Position numbers and translations under genes: made by a program. This document shows, piece by piece, positions 1-8,077 of a stretch of DNA of 42,981 nucleotides (its first letter is position 1; each line of letters begins with the position of its first letter). The notes beneath the pieces are model-generated. The model was not told the origin of the DNA. It saw nothing but the letters and a program-made list of their open reading frames with translations, and made no database searches. Origin of the DNA: Myxococcota bacterium (GTDB lineage Bacteria > Myxococcota_A > Bradymonadia > UBA7976 > UBA1532); contig JAKLJY010000061.1 in the NCBI GenBank assembly GCA_023150895.1, forward strand, positions 1-42,981, read 5' to 3'.

Positions 1-1
1 C

Positions 2-1198
2 CCGGCCGCTGCCCCGGCCGCTGCGCCCGCCTTGGCCGCCCCGGTCGCCGCGCCCGCCGAGAGCGCCGAGGCCCCGCCCCCGAGCGCTCCATTGGCCATC
101 GCGACGACCCCGCCGGGCGCCGACACGGACGAGGCCCCCGCCCTGCCGGAGGCCACCTGGCGCCCCTTCGGTTACCTGCGCACGGTCTTCTCGGCCATCA
201 TGGAGGACGGCAAGGGGCCGGACTACGTCGGCAAGAACGATGGCTTCCAGATGGCCAACGCGCGCCTCGGCGTCGAGGTCACGCGCGGACGCACCCGGGC
301 CGTCGTCAGCGCGGACGGCGCGGTGGATCGCCGGGATGAGCTGAACTCGTCTCAGGGCGATGTCGAGGTCCGCCTGCGCGATGCCTTCGCCGAATACACC
401 GTCTGTTCCGGTTTCAAGGTGGCCGCCGGGCAGTTCGAGCCCCCCTACGACGCGGAAGAGCTCACGTCGAACACCGAGCTCGTCTTCGTCGATCAGGCGG
501 TCGAGAGCCGGGGTGTGAAGGGCGTCGAGGGCTGGAACCTCCAGGGTCTGAGTCTCGAGCGCGAGGTCGGTCTGTTGGTGTCGACCGGCGACGTCTATTT
601 CATGGACGACGAAGGGCCGGGCATGAGCGCAGCCTTCGCTCTCACCAACGGCAGCAGCGCCAAACACCCCGTCAACGACAACGAGTCCCTCGCCTACACG
701 GGGCGCCTCGAGTTTCTCTGGAGCGACATCGTCCGCGCCGGCGTCGCCGCCAACGTCAACTCGGTCAGCACCAACGTGCCGCCCGATCAGGTCACCGACG
801 ACCGTTTCGGCCTCGCCGCGGACGTTCGCGTCGATTTCATGGGCGCGCACGTCCTCGGTCAGTTCATGCGGCGCACGAGCACCTCGAAGGACGTCGCCGC
901 CGAGCCGGAGGTCATCGCGCAGGGCTTCCACATCCAGGGCGCCTACGACGCACCATTCGGCCTGACGCCGGGCTACCGGTATGCGCAGTACGACCCCACC
1001 GCCGAGGTGCAGGTCGAGGACGCCGTCACCGCGGCCAACTACGATCAGGACGAGATCAAGGTCCACACCTTCGGCCTGAGCTGGCGCGTGCCCGAGGAGC
1101 CCCTCACGCTCAAGGTCAACTACCACCTGATGCTCGAGGACGAGTCGCGCAAGCTGGCCAACGACCGCGTCGACTTCCTCGTGCAGGGAGAGTTCTGA
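2..1198 (+). CDS. Porin-like outer-membrane beta-barrel protein, 5' end missing
   Basis: The reading frame is open from the first bases of the window, so the true start and signal peptide lie upstream; a TTG at 32 is only the first possible start inside the window. The first ~45 visible residues are an Ala/Pro-rich low-complexity linker. The rest (from FGYLRTVFSAIM) has the alternating polar/hydrophobic strands of an outer-membrane barrel, with segments such as ARLGVEVTRGRTRAVVSADG and DAFAEYTVCSGFKVAAGQFE, and it ends in F, the usual C-terminal signature recognised by the BAM complex. The pattern recalls phosphate-selective porin O/P-type barrels, which passively admit small solutes. The stop is 3 bp before the next gene, so the two are probably co-transcribed. 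Barrel identity is fairly safe; the substrate is unknown. Confidence 0.6.
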   Translation, partial: PAAAPAAAPALAAPVAAPAESAEAPPPSAPLAIATTPPGADTDEAPALPEATWRPFGYLRTVFSAIMEDGKGPDYVGKNDGFQMANARLGVEVTRGRTRAVVSADGAVDRRDELNSSQGDVEVRLRDAFAEYTVCSGFKVAAGQFEPPYDAEELTSNTELVFVDQAVESRGVKGVEGWNLQGLSLEREVGLLVSTGDVYFMDDEGPGMSAAFALTNGSSAKHPVNDNESLAYTGRLEFLWSDIVRAGVAANVNSVSTNVPPDQVTDDRFGLAADVRVDFMGAHVLGQFMRRTSTSKDVAAEPEVIAQGFHIQGAYDAPFGLTPGYRYAQYDPTAEVQVEDAVTAANYDQDEIKVHTFGLSWRVPEEPLTLKVNYHLMLEDESRKLANDRVDFLVQGEF

Positions 1199-1201
1199 GC
1201 C

Positions 1202-4200
1202 ATGCGGCGCCTCTCCACCGGCGTCGCGCTCGCCCTGACCGGCGCCGCGCTCGCCTCGGCCTACTCCTGTCAGAACGAGAGCGCGGTGTCGTCGAACGCC
1301 CGGCAGGTCGCCCTGCGCGAGGAGCTCGTCGGCGGCCCCAACGCCCTCGGTGAGGTCGGGGACTACCTGCTCGAGAACGACCAGATCCGCGTCGTCATTC
1401 AGGGTCCCGGCTTCTCCCGCGGGTTCGGTGTGTATGGCGGCAGCCTCATCGACGCCGATCTCGTGCGTCCGAAGACGCCCGGCGACGCCTTGGGCGGCAA
1501 GGGGCTCGATCTCTTCGGCGAGATGTTCCCGGTCTTTTTCGTGCAGGCCCTCGTGCCCGAGTCCGTCGCGGTCGAGAACGACGGCAAGAACGGCGAGACG
1601 GCCTCGATTCTCGTGAAGGGGCACGGCGGGGACTTCCTGTCGATGACCCGCACGCTGAATCAGGCGATCACGAACTCGCACGGGCAGCCGGACGGCGGTC
1701 TGCCCACGCTGCTCAACCCGAACCGCGACGATGGCCCGCCGCAGATCGGCTACGAGATCCGCTACGAGCTGCCGCCGGGTGAGCGTTACGTCCGCCTGCG
1801 CTCGACGATCATCAACGAGACCGAGACCGATCTCGAGATGCCCTGGCCGAAGATCAAGGCCCTGCTGAACAGCCTGCTCAAGCTGGGGGACTCGTTCCAG
1901 GTGCCCATGGGCTTCGTGCTGCTCTTCGGCGCGGGCAACGACGTCTTCGTGCCCGGCAGCGGGTACGGCGTGCGCTGGCTCCTCGACGACAACTACGCCA
2001 CCGCCACGGAGAAGGGCCTCGGTTTCCCCGCCCTGCCCGGCCTCGTGACGCCGGGGCTCATCTCGACGAGCGAGACCGGCATCTCGTACGGCTTCTTCGC
2101 GCTGCCCGATCCGCAGGTGCAGAGCTACGTCGCCGCGCAGAACGCCCCCCCGGCGGACAACCCCGAGGGCCCGGCCGTCAACCGCTACACCGACGCCTAC
2201 GGGGTCGAGGTGGGCGAAGACTCCATGCTCATTCCGTTCCTGGCCTCGGCCTTCACCGCGGTCTTCTACGGACAGGCCCCCAACCCGTTGCCTGCGGGCG
2301 AGTCGTTCACGATCACCAACTACTTCGTGGTCGGTGACGGCGACGCGGCGAGCGTGATGAACACGGTCTACGCGCTGCAGGGGCTCGAGACGGAGGAGCT
2401 TCAGGGCGAGGTCGTCGACGAGGCGCTCGGCACGCCGGTGGAGAAGGCCAGCGTGCTCGTCTACGCCGGCGGGCGGCCGGTCAATCAGTTCTTCACCGAC
2501 GCCTCGGGCCGGTTCCGGGGGCGCATGCCCGCGGGCGTCTACGAAGCCCGAGTGCTGCACGACCCCATGGTGTCGCAGAAGGTGAAGTTCGAGCTGAAGG
2601 ACGGTGGCAACGTCGTGCGGCTGTCGGTGCCCTCGCCGGCGCGCATCGCCGTGCACGTCACCGACGAGGGCGGCAACCCCTTGCCCGCCAAGATCTCGGT
2701 CGTCGCCCGCTACGACGCGAAGTTCGCCGGGCAGGAACCCCGCAAGTTCCTCTACGACCTCGCCGCGGGCGAGCGCTGGCGGCACGTCGACCTCGATCGC
2801 GACGACGCGAACGATCCCGGCACGCTCGAATACCTCGAGGCCTTCGAGTTCACGGACATCGAGGGCGACGCCGTGCTCGAGGTGCCGCCCGACCGCGACT
2901 ACGAGGTCTGGATCTCCCGCGGCCTGGAGTACGACGTCGAGAAGCTGCGCATCCGGCCCTCGGTCACGCGCCCGGCGGACCTCGCGGCCTCGCTGAAACG
3001 CGTCGTGGACACCAAGGGATACGTGTCGGGTGACTTCCACATGCACGCGGACCCCTCGCTCGACTCGGACCTGTCGCTCGAGACACGCGTCGCCGCCTCG
3101 GCGGCCGCCGGTCTCGAGGTCCTCGTCGCGACGGACCACAACTTCATCACGGACTACGGCCCGACGATCGACCGCCTCGGGCTGCGTGACTACATGACGT
3201 CGCTCGTCGGTCTGGAGATGACCACGCTCGAGAGCGGTCACTTCAACGGTTTCCCCCTGAAACGGCAGGTCGGCCGCGTCACCAAGGGCGCGATGGAGTG
3301 GTCGCTGAAGACGCCGGACGAGATCTTCGCCGCCATCCGGGAGCAGGGCGAGCTCGGGCCGGAGAAGACCATCGTGCAGGTCAACCACCCGCGCGACTCG
3401 CTGCTCGGCTACTTCGAGCAGTATGACTTCAACGCACTGACGGCGACGGTCGACGCCCTGGGGCGGGCCGACTTCGGCAACCTGGTGCACCCTTCCGGCC
3501 GGCCCTTCTTCGACGAGATGGGCCAGAGCACGTTCAGTTTCGCCTTCGACGCGATGGAGATCCTCAACGGCGGCGTCATCGGCCAGACGCACAGCGCGAC
3601 GCGCCCGGCCAGCCTCGACGGGCTGACCATCCCCCCCGAGACGCTCCCCAACCTGCCGGCCACGCCGGGCACCGTGCTCTGTGACGACGACGGGGAGGTC
3701 GCTTTCCCCGGCGCCATCGACGACTGGTTCAACATGCTGAACCTGGGCTACCGCTACGTCGGCACGGGCAACTCCGACAGCCACGACGCCCACGACGTCG
3801 GCATCCCGCGGACCTACATGCGCGTCGACACCGACGATCCCCGCAAGGTCGGGCCCGCGCAGGTCGTCGACGCCTTCCAGCGCCGGGCCATCACCCTCAC
3901 CAACGGGCCGTTCCTGGAGATGTTCGTCGACGGCAAGCCCATCGGGAGCGACGTCGTCCGGGCCGCCGGCACCGTCTCGGTGAAGCTGGTCGTGCAGGCC
4001 GCCCCCTGGGTGGACGTCAAGCGCGGCGCCCTGTGGGCCAACGGCCGCGCCGTCTCGCGCTTCGACGTCGCGATGAACCCGGAGACGCGCCGCTGGGAGT
4101 CGACCTTCGAGATCCCCGTCGAGAAGGACACCTGGTTCGTGGCCGAGGTCGAGGGCGACGGGAACCTCTTCCCCGTTGCCCCCCCGCTGGACATCCCCCC

Positions 4201-4570
4201 GGTACAGATCGACGACGCGCTGAGCTCCATCGGCGGTGCGTTCGGCTTCGGGGCGAGCCCGTTCGGCGACCTCGAACCCGGTCCGGTGCAGCGCTGGACG
4301 CCCTTCGCGCTCACCAACCCGGTCTGGGTGGACGTCGGTGCGGCGGGCTTCGAGGCGCCCGGCGTCGTGCCCCGGCAGTGCAAGGGCCTCGGCCTCGAGG
4401 AGGTCGACCCCGCCGCGATGGAGAAGTCGGCCCGCCTCAACCCGGCGCAGGCCCGCAAGCGCGCACTGAAGCGCACGTTCAAGCCGGCGGTCTTCGGAGA
4501 GATTCCCCGCGTGCATGGCGACTATCAGGACGTCCGCACGCTGTTCCAGCACTTCCGCCACGGGCACTGA
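1202..4570 (+). CDS. Secreted CehA/McbA-type PHP-domain metallohydrolase
   Basis: The 1122-residue product begins with a signal sequence (MRRLSTGVALALTGAALASA) ending at Cys23. The context AYSC is an atypical lipobox, so it may be a lipoprotein or simply secreted. Residues ~400-470 look like a carboxypeptidase-regulatory-like beta-sandwich (LQGEVVDEALGTPVEKASV). The PHP metal-site motifs follow: HMHAD at 613-617, TDHN with His646, and GNSDSHD with His861. This arrangement is typical of CehA/McbA-family hydrolases, PHP-fold enzymes that act on phosphoesters or carbamate-like esters. The length exceeds a bare PHP domain because of the N-terminal ~400 residues, which I do not recognise. A GGGAG ribosome-binding site lies 11 bp upstream, inside the porin gene. 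The neighbouring porin suggests substrate entry, but the substrate is unknown. Confidence 0.72.
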   Translation: MRRLSTGVALALTGAALASAYSCQNESAVSSNARQVALREELVGGPNALGEVGDYLLENDQIRVVIQGPGFSRGFGVYGGSLIDADLVRPKTPGDALGGKGLDLFGEMFPVFFVQALVPESVAVENDGKNGETASILVKGHGGDFLSMTRTLNQAITNSHGQPDGGLPTLLNPNRDDGPPQIGYEIRYELPPGERYVRLRSTIINETETDLEMPWPKIKALLNSLLKLGDSFQVPMGFVLLFGAGNDVFVPGSGYGVRWLLDDNYATATEKGLGFPALPGLVTPGLISTSETGISYGFFALPDPQVQSYVAAQNAPPADNPEGPAVNRYTDAYGVEVGEDSMLIPFLASAFTAVFYGQAPNPLPAGESFTITNYFVVGDGDAASVMNTVYALQGLETEELQGEVVDEALGTPVEKASVLVYAGGRPVNQFFTDASGRFRGRMPAGVYEARVLHDPMVSQKVKFELKDGGNVVRLSVPSPARIAVHVTDEGGNPLPAKISVVARYDAKFAGQEPRKFLYDLAAGERWRHVDLDRDDANDPGTLEYLEAFEFTDIEGDAVLEVPPDRDYEVWISRGLEYDVEKLRIRPSVTRPADLAASLKRVVDTKGYVSGDFHMHADPSLDSDLSLETRVAASAAAGLEVLVATDHNFITDYGPTIDRLGLRDYMTSLVGLEMTTLESGHFNGFPLKRQVGRVTKGAMEWSLKTPDEIFAAIREQGELGPEKTIVQVNHPRDSLLGYFEQYDFNALTATVDALGRADFGNLVHPSGRPFFDEMGQSTFSFAFDAMEILNGGVIGQTHSATRPASLDGLTIPPETLPNLPATPGTVLCDDDGEVAFPGAIDDWFNMLNLGYRYVGTGNSDSHDAHDVGIPRTYMRVDTDDPRKVGPAQVVDAFQRRAITLTNGPFLEMFVDGKPIGSDVVRAAGTVSVKLVVQAAPWVDVKRGALWANGRAVSRFDVAMNPETRRWESTFEIPVEKDTWFVAEVEGDGNLFPVAPPLDIPPVQIDDALSSIGGAFGFGASPFGDLEPGPVQRWTPFALTNPVWVDVGAAGFEAPGVVPRQCKGLGLEEVDPAAMEKSARLNPAQARKRALKRTFKPAVFGEIPRVHGDYQDVRTLFQHFRHGH

Positions 4571-5318
4571 GGCGTTGGCGTCGGCCGCCTACGCGCGCAT
4601 CGCTTCGACCTACGACGACCTGCCGGTGCGGCACGCCCTCGGGCCTGAGCCGGCGCTCGTCGACTGGTCGGGTCCGGCGAGCCCCCGGGTGCTCGACATC
4701 GGCTGCGGCACGGGGCTGTGGCTCGCCCGGCAGGCCGCGCTGCCCTGTGCACCCCGGCTCGCCGGGGTCGATCCGAGCGCCGAGATGCTCGCCCGGGCGC
4801 TCGCGCGTCTGCCGGACGCCGACCTGCGCGTCGCACTGGCGGAGCGGCTGCCATTCCCCGATGCGGACTTCGACGTCGTGGCCCTGCGCTTCTGCCACCA
4901 TCACTTCGCCGACCGCCGCAGCGCGTGGGCCGAACTCGCTCGTGTGCTCTCTCCGGGCGGGGTCTTCGTCATCGAGAACATCGACCCGGTGCGGATGCCC
5001 GGTCACTGGATCTTCCAGCGTTTCCCGGAAGCGCGGGCCCTCGACGCCCGCTACCCGGACGACGGCACGCTGCTGAGCGAACTGCGGTCGGCGGGGCTCG
5101 AGGCCACCGTCTCGATGCGATACACCGCGGGCACGATTGTGCTCTCCGAGGCCCTGCGTCAGGCCCGCGTCCGCGATCAGACCCACCTCGTCGCGCTCGA
5201 CGACGCGGCCTTCGACCGCGGTCTCGCGGCGCTCACGGCCCTCGCCGAGGGGGACCCGGCGGGTCACCTGTCCACCGAGTCCTGCGTCGTGACGCTCCGC
5301 GGACGCCCGCGGTTCTGA
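4515..5318 (+). CDS. Class I SAM-dependent methyltransferase
   Basis: A 267-residue soluble protein with the Rossmann methyltransferase motif I VLDIGCGTG, an acidic motif II region (LAGVDPSAEMLARA), and the post-motif segment FPDADFDVVALRFCHHHF typical of UbiE/Methyltransf_11 enzymes. It should transfer a methyl group from S-adenosylmethionine; the acceptor cannot be read from the sequence. The ATG at 4515 makes the gene overlap the PHP-hydrolase gene by 56 bp. A TTG at 4575, just after that gene's stop, is in frame and is an alternative start that loses only 20 poorly structured residues. Neither start has a strong ribosome-binding site. The gene ends 6 bp from the convergent cytochrome gene. 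Confidence 0.75.
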   Translation: MATIRTSARCSSTSATGTEALASAAYARIASTYDDLPVRHALGPEPALVDWSGPASPRVLDIGCGTGLWLARQAALPCAPRLAGVDPSAEMLARALARLPDADLRVALAERLPFPDADFDVVALRFCHHHFADRRSAWAELARVLSPGGVFVIENIDPVRMPGHWIFQRFPEARALDARYPDDGTLLSELRSAGLEATVSMRYTAGTIVLSEALRQARVRDQTHLVALDDAAFDRGLAALTALAEGDPAGHLSTESCVVTLRGRPRF

Positions 5319-5324
5319 ACGCGC

Positions 5325-7904
5325 TCAGCGGGCGGCGGTCCGCGGGCCGGCGGGCTCGGCCGCGTCGTTCGATGCCGACTTGCCGCTGCCGGCCGGGGTG
5401 GGGTGAACCTGCAAGAGCCAGCCGCGCAGTTGTTCGCCGTACTCGGCCTTGAGGCAGTGGGCGACGGCGAGGCGTTCCTCGGCCGACAGGGGCTCCTCGG
5501 GCGGCATCCGGGCTTCGGCCGGCGCATTGACGATCTTGTGCCAGATGGTGTGCCCCTCGGTCAGCGCGTTGATGACGCCGCGGTCCTTGCCGTCGTGGCA
5601 GCTCGCGCAGTTCATCGCGCCGCCGACGCGCTTGCGCGACTCGGCCGAGAGCTGCGAAGCACACCGCTCGAGCACCGACGCCCGCCCCGGCGGATCGACG
5701 AGGCCCATGATGGGGCCGCGCCTCGCGGTGTCGTAGAACCCGTCGAAGCTGGAGAGGGGGGCCTTCTCCATCTTGTCCTGCACGTACTTCAGCGAAGCGA
5801 GCTCACCCTCGGCGACGCTCCCCGGCACGGGCGTGATGCCGCGCAGGCCGCTCGGGTGACACATCACGCAGCGGTTGAGGGGGAACTTCGAGCCGACGCC
5901 CTCGTGCTCCCAGCGGCCGTCGTTGCCCGGGAGGCGGCTGTAGCCGCTGAAGAAGAAGCGAGGCTGCGCGAGCACGTTGCCCTGCTCGTCGCGCTTCTGG
6001 ACGACCGAGAAGTCGATGTTGCGGGCGAGCGTCCGCGGCGGGCCGTCGTACTCGGCGATCTGCATCCACTGGTCGTAGTCGGGGGTCTCGATGAGAATGA
6101 GAATGCGCCAGAAGCCCGCGGGCAGGTTGGGCACGGACGTCGACTTGAACTCGACGTAACGGTACCCGAGGCGGTCGAGCGCGACCTTGAAGTCGTTCAC
6201 CACCGGATGGGCGAGGCTCGCCTGAATGAGGTCCTCGGGGATGCGCATCATGGCGCCGCCGAAACGTTTACCGTGATCCCAGAAGTAGTCGCGATCGGGG
6301 CCGTCGAGACCCAGGCGCGCGTCTTCGCGTCGGCAGGCCACCGCGATGAGGTTCAGCAGGTTCTCCGGGCAGATGGCCCCCTCCGGGCAACGCCAGCGGC
6401 AGAGCGCTTCGTTCTTGACGTACCACGGGTTGCCCGAGGTGGGGCGGCTCCAGTCGCCGACGACCTGCCGGACGGCGCTGGCGATGGCGCGTTCGGAGAA
6501 GGCGGGGCGGGCGTCGGGCCCCGGCGCGCGGCGCGCCGCCGGCCGCCAGGGCTGTGCGGGGGGACCCGCGACGACGCGCTGACTCGGTGAGAAGGTCGGG
6601 CGCCCGGTCCCACCCGGCGCGGCCGCGGGGGCGGCGGGACGCTCCGCGACGGCGGGGGGGTGCTCCGGGCGCTGGACCACGGGCGGCGGTGCGGCGGGGG
6701 GCGGGGCAGCGGCGGGCGGCTCGGGTACGACGACGCGCACCGTCCGCTGAGCCGCGATGCGGAGCCGGGTGGCGAACGGCGCGCCCTCCGGCAGCCGGAC
6801 GCGGATCCGGTGCTCACCGGGCAGTGCCCGCAGCGTTCGGCCCGTCGGGAGCCGACCGACCTGAAATCCGTCGAGCTCGACCGGGGCACCGGCCGGGCCG
6901 CCACTCAGGGCGATCTCCCCCGTCTGCCACTCGAGGGCGCGCAACTGATTTTCGGCGCGCCCCCGGACGTCGGCCGGGGCGGCGGCATCGGCGACGACCG
7001 CGCCATACGCCTGGTGGGCCGTCTCGATGCGGCCGAGGCGCAGGGCGGCCGCGCCCTTGGCCTCGAGTGCGTCGGCGCCACCCCCGGCAAGGACGGCCTC
7101 TTCGGCCGCCGAATACGCGTCGCTCATGCGGCCGGCCTTGAACGCGCGGGCGAAACGCACGAGCGCGTTTGCGGTGGCGGGCGCGGCCGCCGGGGCCACA
7201 GGGGGCGTGGCCGGCGCGGCGACGGGCGCGGGCGGGGGGCTCAGCGCGGCGACGGGCGTCTCACCGGCTCGTCCCGGGATCGCCTCGACCCGCACCGATC
7301 GACCGGCGGCGGTCCGCACGGCGACCTCGCGGTCCGGCTCGCCCTCGCGCTCGAACCGCACGACGTGGCGGCCCGGCAGGGCGCGGAGCGGACGGCTCGC
7401 CGGCAGGGTCGTGACGAAGGCGCCGTCCAGGAAGACGTTCGTCTCCGCCGGGCTCTCCGGCAGGTGAATCAGACCCGTCTGCAGGTTCAGGGCGGCGACC
7501 TGATTGCCGGCGCGGGTTCGCAGACCGGCGTCTGCCGCCGCGTCGAGGAGAATCGCCCCGTAGGCCTGATGGGCAAGCTCGATCCGGCCGAGGTTGAGGG
7601 CCGCGACCCCGACGCATTCGAGCGCTTCGCTCCCGCCGCCGGCCGAAAAGGCCGTCGCGGCGGCCTCGAACGCCTCGGCGAAACGCCGCGCCTTGTAGAG
7701 CGCGGTGAAGCGATTCAGCTCGGCCCGGGCGAGGCCCGAATCGGCCTGCGCCGAGGCGACGAGGCCGGGGACGGCCGCTTCCTGCGGCGTTCGCGTCGGA
7801 GCGGCGACGGCGAGCCCGATACCGCCAGCCCACAGCAGAAGCGCGAGCGCCCACGTCGCGGGCGGAGAGCGCTTCGGGTTCCGGAGGGGGGTCACATGTT
7901 TCAC
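5325..7904 (-). CDS. Secreted di-haem c-type cytochrome with two TPR-PEGA modules
   Basis: Counted from a GTG at 7904 (a second GTG is at 7895) the product is 859 residues. A signal peptide (TWALALLLWAGGIGLAVAA) ends near residue 35, which is why the longer open frame up to 8252 is rejected. Two similar modules follow, starting near residues 61 and 211. Each has a helical TPR-like part (LGRIELAHQAYGA, LGRIETAHQAYGA) and then a PEGA-like beta part ending in RALPGRH or RALPGEH. A Pro/Ala-rich linker leads to the C-terminal domain with two haem-attachment motifs, CVMCH at 679-683 and CASCH at 766-770, plus an extra Cys cluster (CRWRCPEGAIC). It is probably a periplasmic electron carrier or sensor. 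A promoter (7912-7940) lies almost on the start codon, implying a very short leader. Confidence 0.7.
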   Translation of the reverse strand: MKHVTPLRNPKRSPPATWALALLLWAGGIGLAVAAPTRTPQEAAVPGLVASAQADSGLARAELNRFTALYKARRFAEAFEAAATAFSAGGGSEALECVGVAALNLGRIELAHQAYGAILLDAAADAGLRTRAGNQVAALNLQTGLIHLPESPAETNVFLDGAFVTTLPASRPLRALPGRHVVRFEREGEPDREVAVRTAAGRSVRVEAIPGRAGETPVAALSPPPAPVAAPATPPVAPAAAPATANALVRFARAFKAGRMSDAYSAAEEAVLAGGGADALEAKGAAALRLGRIETAHQAYGAVVADAAAPADVRGRAENQLRALEWQTGEIALSGGPAGAPVELDGFQVGRLPTGRTLRALPGEHRIRVRLPEGAPFATRLRIAAQRTVRVVVPEPPAAAPPPAAPPPVVQRPEHPPAVAERPAAPAAAPGGTGRPTFSPSQRVVAGPPAQPWRPAARRAPGPDARPAFSERAIASAVRQVVGDWSRPTSGNPWYVKNEALCRWRCPEGAICPENLLNLIAVACRREDARLGLDGPDRDYFWDHGKRFGGAMMRIPEDLIQASLAHPVVNDFKVALDRLGYRYVEFKSTSVPNLPAGFWRILILIETPDYDQWMQIAEYDGPPRTLARNIDFSVVQKRDEQGNVLAQPRFFFSGYSRLPGNDGRWEHEGVGSKFPLNRCVMCHPSGLRGITPVPGSVAEGELASLKYVQDKMEKAPLSSFDGFYDTARRGPIMGLVDPPGRASVLERCASQLSAESRKRVGGAMNCASCHDGKDRGVINALTEGHTIWHKIVNAPAEARMPPEEPLSAEERLAVAHCLKAEYGEQLRGWLLQVHPTPAGSGKSASNDAAEPAGPRTAAR

Positions 7905-7911
7905 GTGGGCC

Positions 7912-7940
7912 AATATCTCGGTCGGCCCCGCAGTCGTCAA
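7912..7940 (-). promoter_or_regulatory. Sigma70-like promoter of the cytochrome gene
   Basis: On the minus strand, TTGACG (7940-7935) and GATATT (7917-7912) are separated by exactly 17 bp in otherwise GC-rich DNA. The expected transcription start (~7905) coincides with the GTG at 7904, so the transcript would be leaderless or start just ahead of the GTG at 7895. Only mapping of 5' ends would settle this. Confidence 0.45.
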
Positions 7941-7980
7941 AAGTTTCGATCGACCGCCTGCCGTGCGGGTGCGCGCACTC

Positions 7981-7995
7981 ACCGGATAATCCGGT
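7981..7995. promoter_or_regulatory. 15-bp perfect palindrome, possible operator
   Basis: ACCGGATAATCCGGT has two 7-bp arms around a central A. It lies between the divergent cytochrome and haloperoxidase-like genes, upstream of the cytochrome promoter. Its first 12 bases recur at 16113-16124 ahead of ctaA. A dimeric regulator site is plausible, but the regulator is unknown. Confidence 0.35.
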
Positions 7996-8046
7996 CCGAG
8001 CGGCCGGTTCGGGTTGACCCGGACGCTGCCCGGGTGGGACGCTGGC

Positions 8047-8060
8047 TTGATACAGATCAA
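8047..8060. promoter_or_regulatory. FNR/Anr-type binding site
   Basis: TTGATACAGATCAA matches the FNR/Anr consensus TTGAT-N4-ATCAA in all ten defined positions. Its centre is ~24 bp upstream of the ATG at 8078 and ~148 bp upstream of the predicted cytochrome start. It is too close to the rightward gene for ordinary class II activation unless that gene is transcribed from a different start, so it may repress that gene or act in the leftward direction from a distance. An FNR/CRP-family regulator is implied; which member cannot be told. Confidence 0.6.
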
Positions 8061-8077
8061 GCCGAGGTGGGAAGCCG

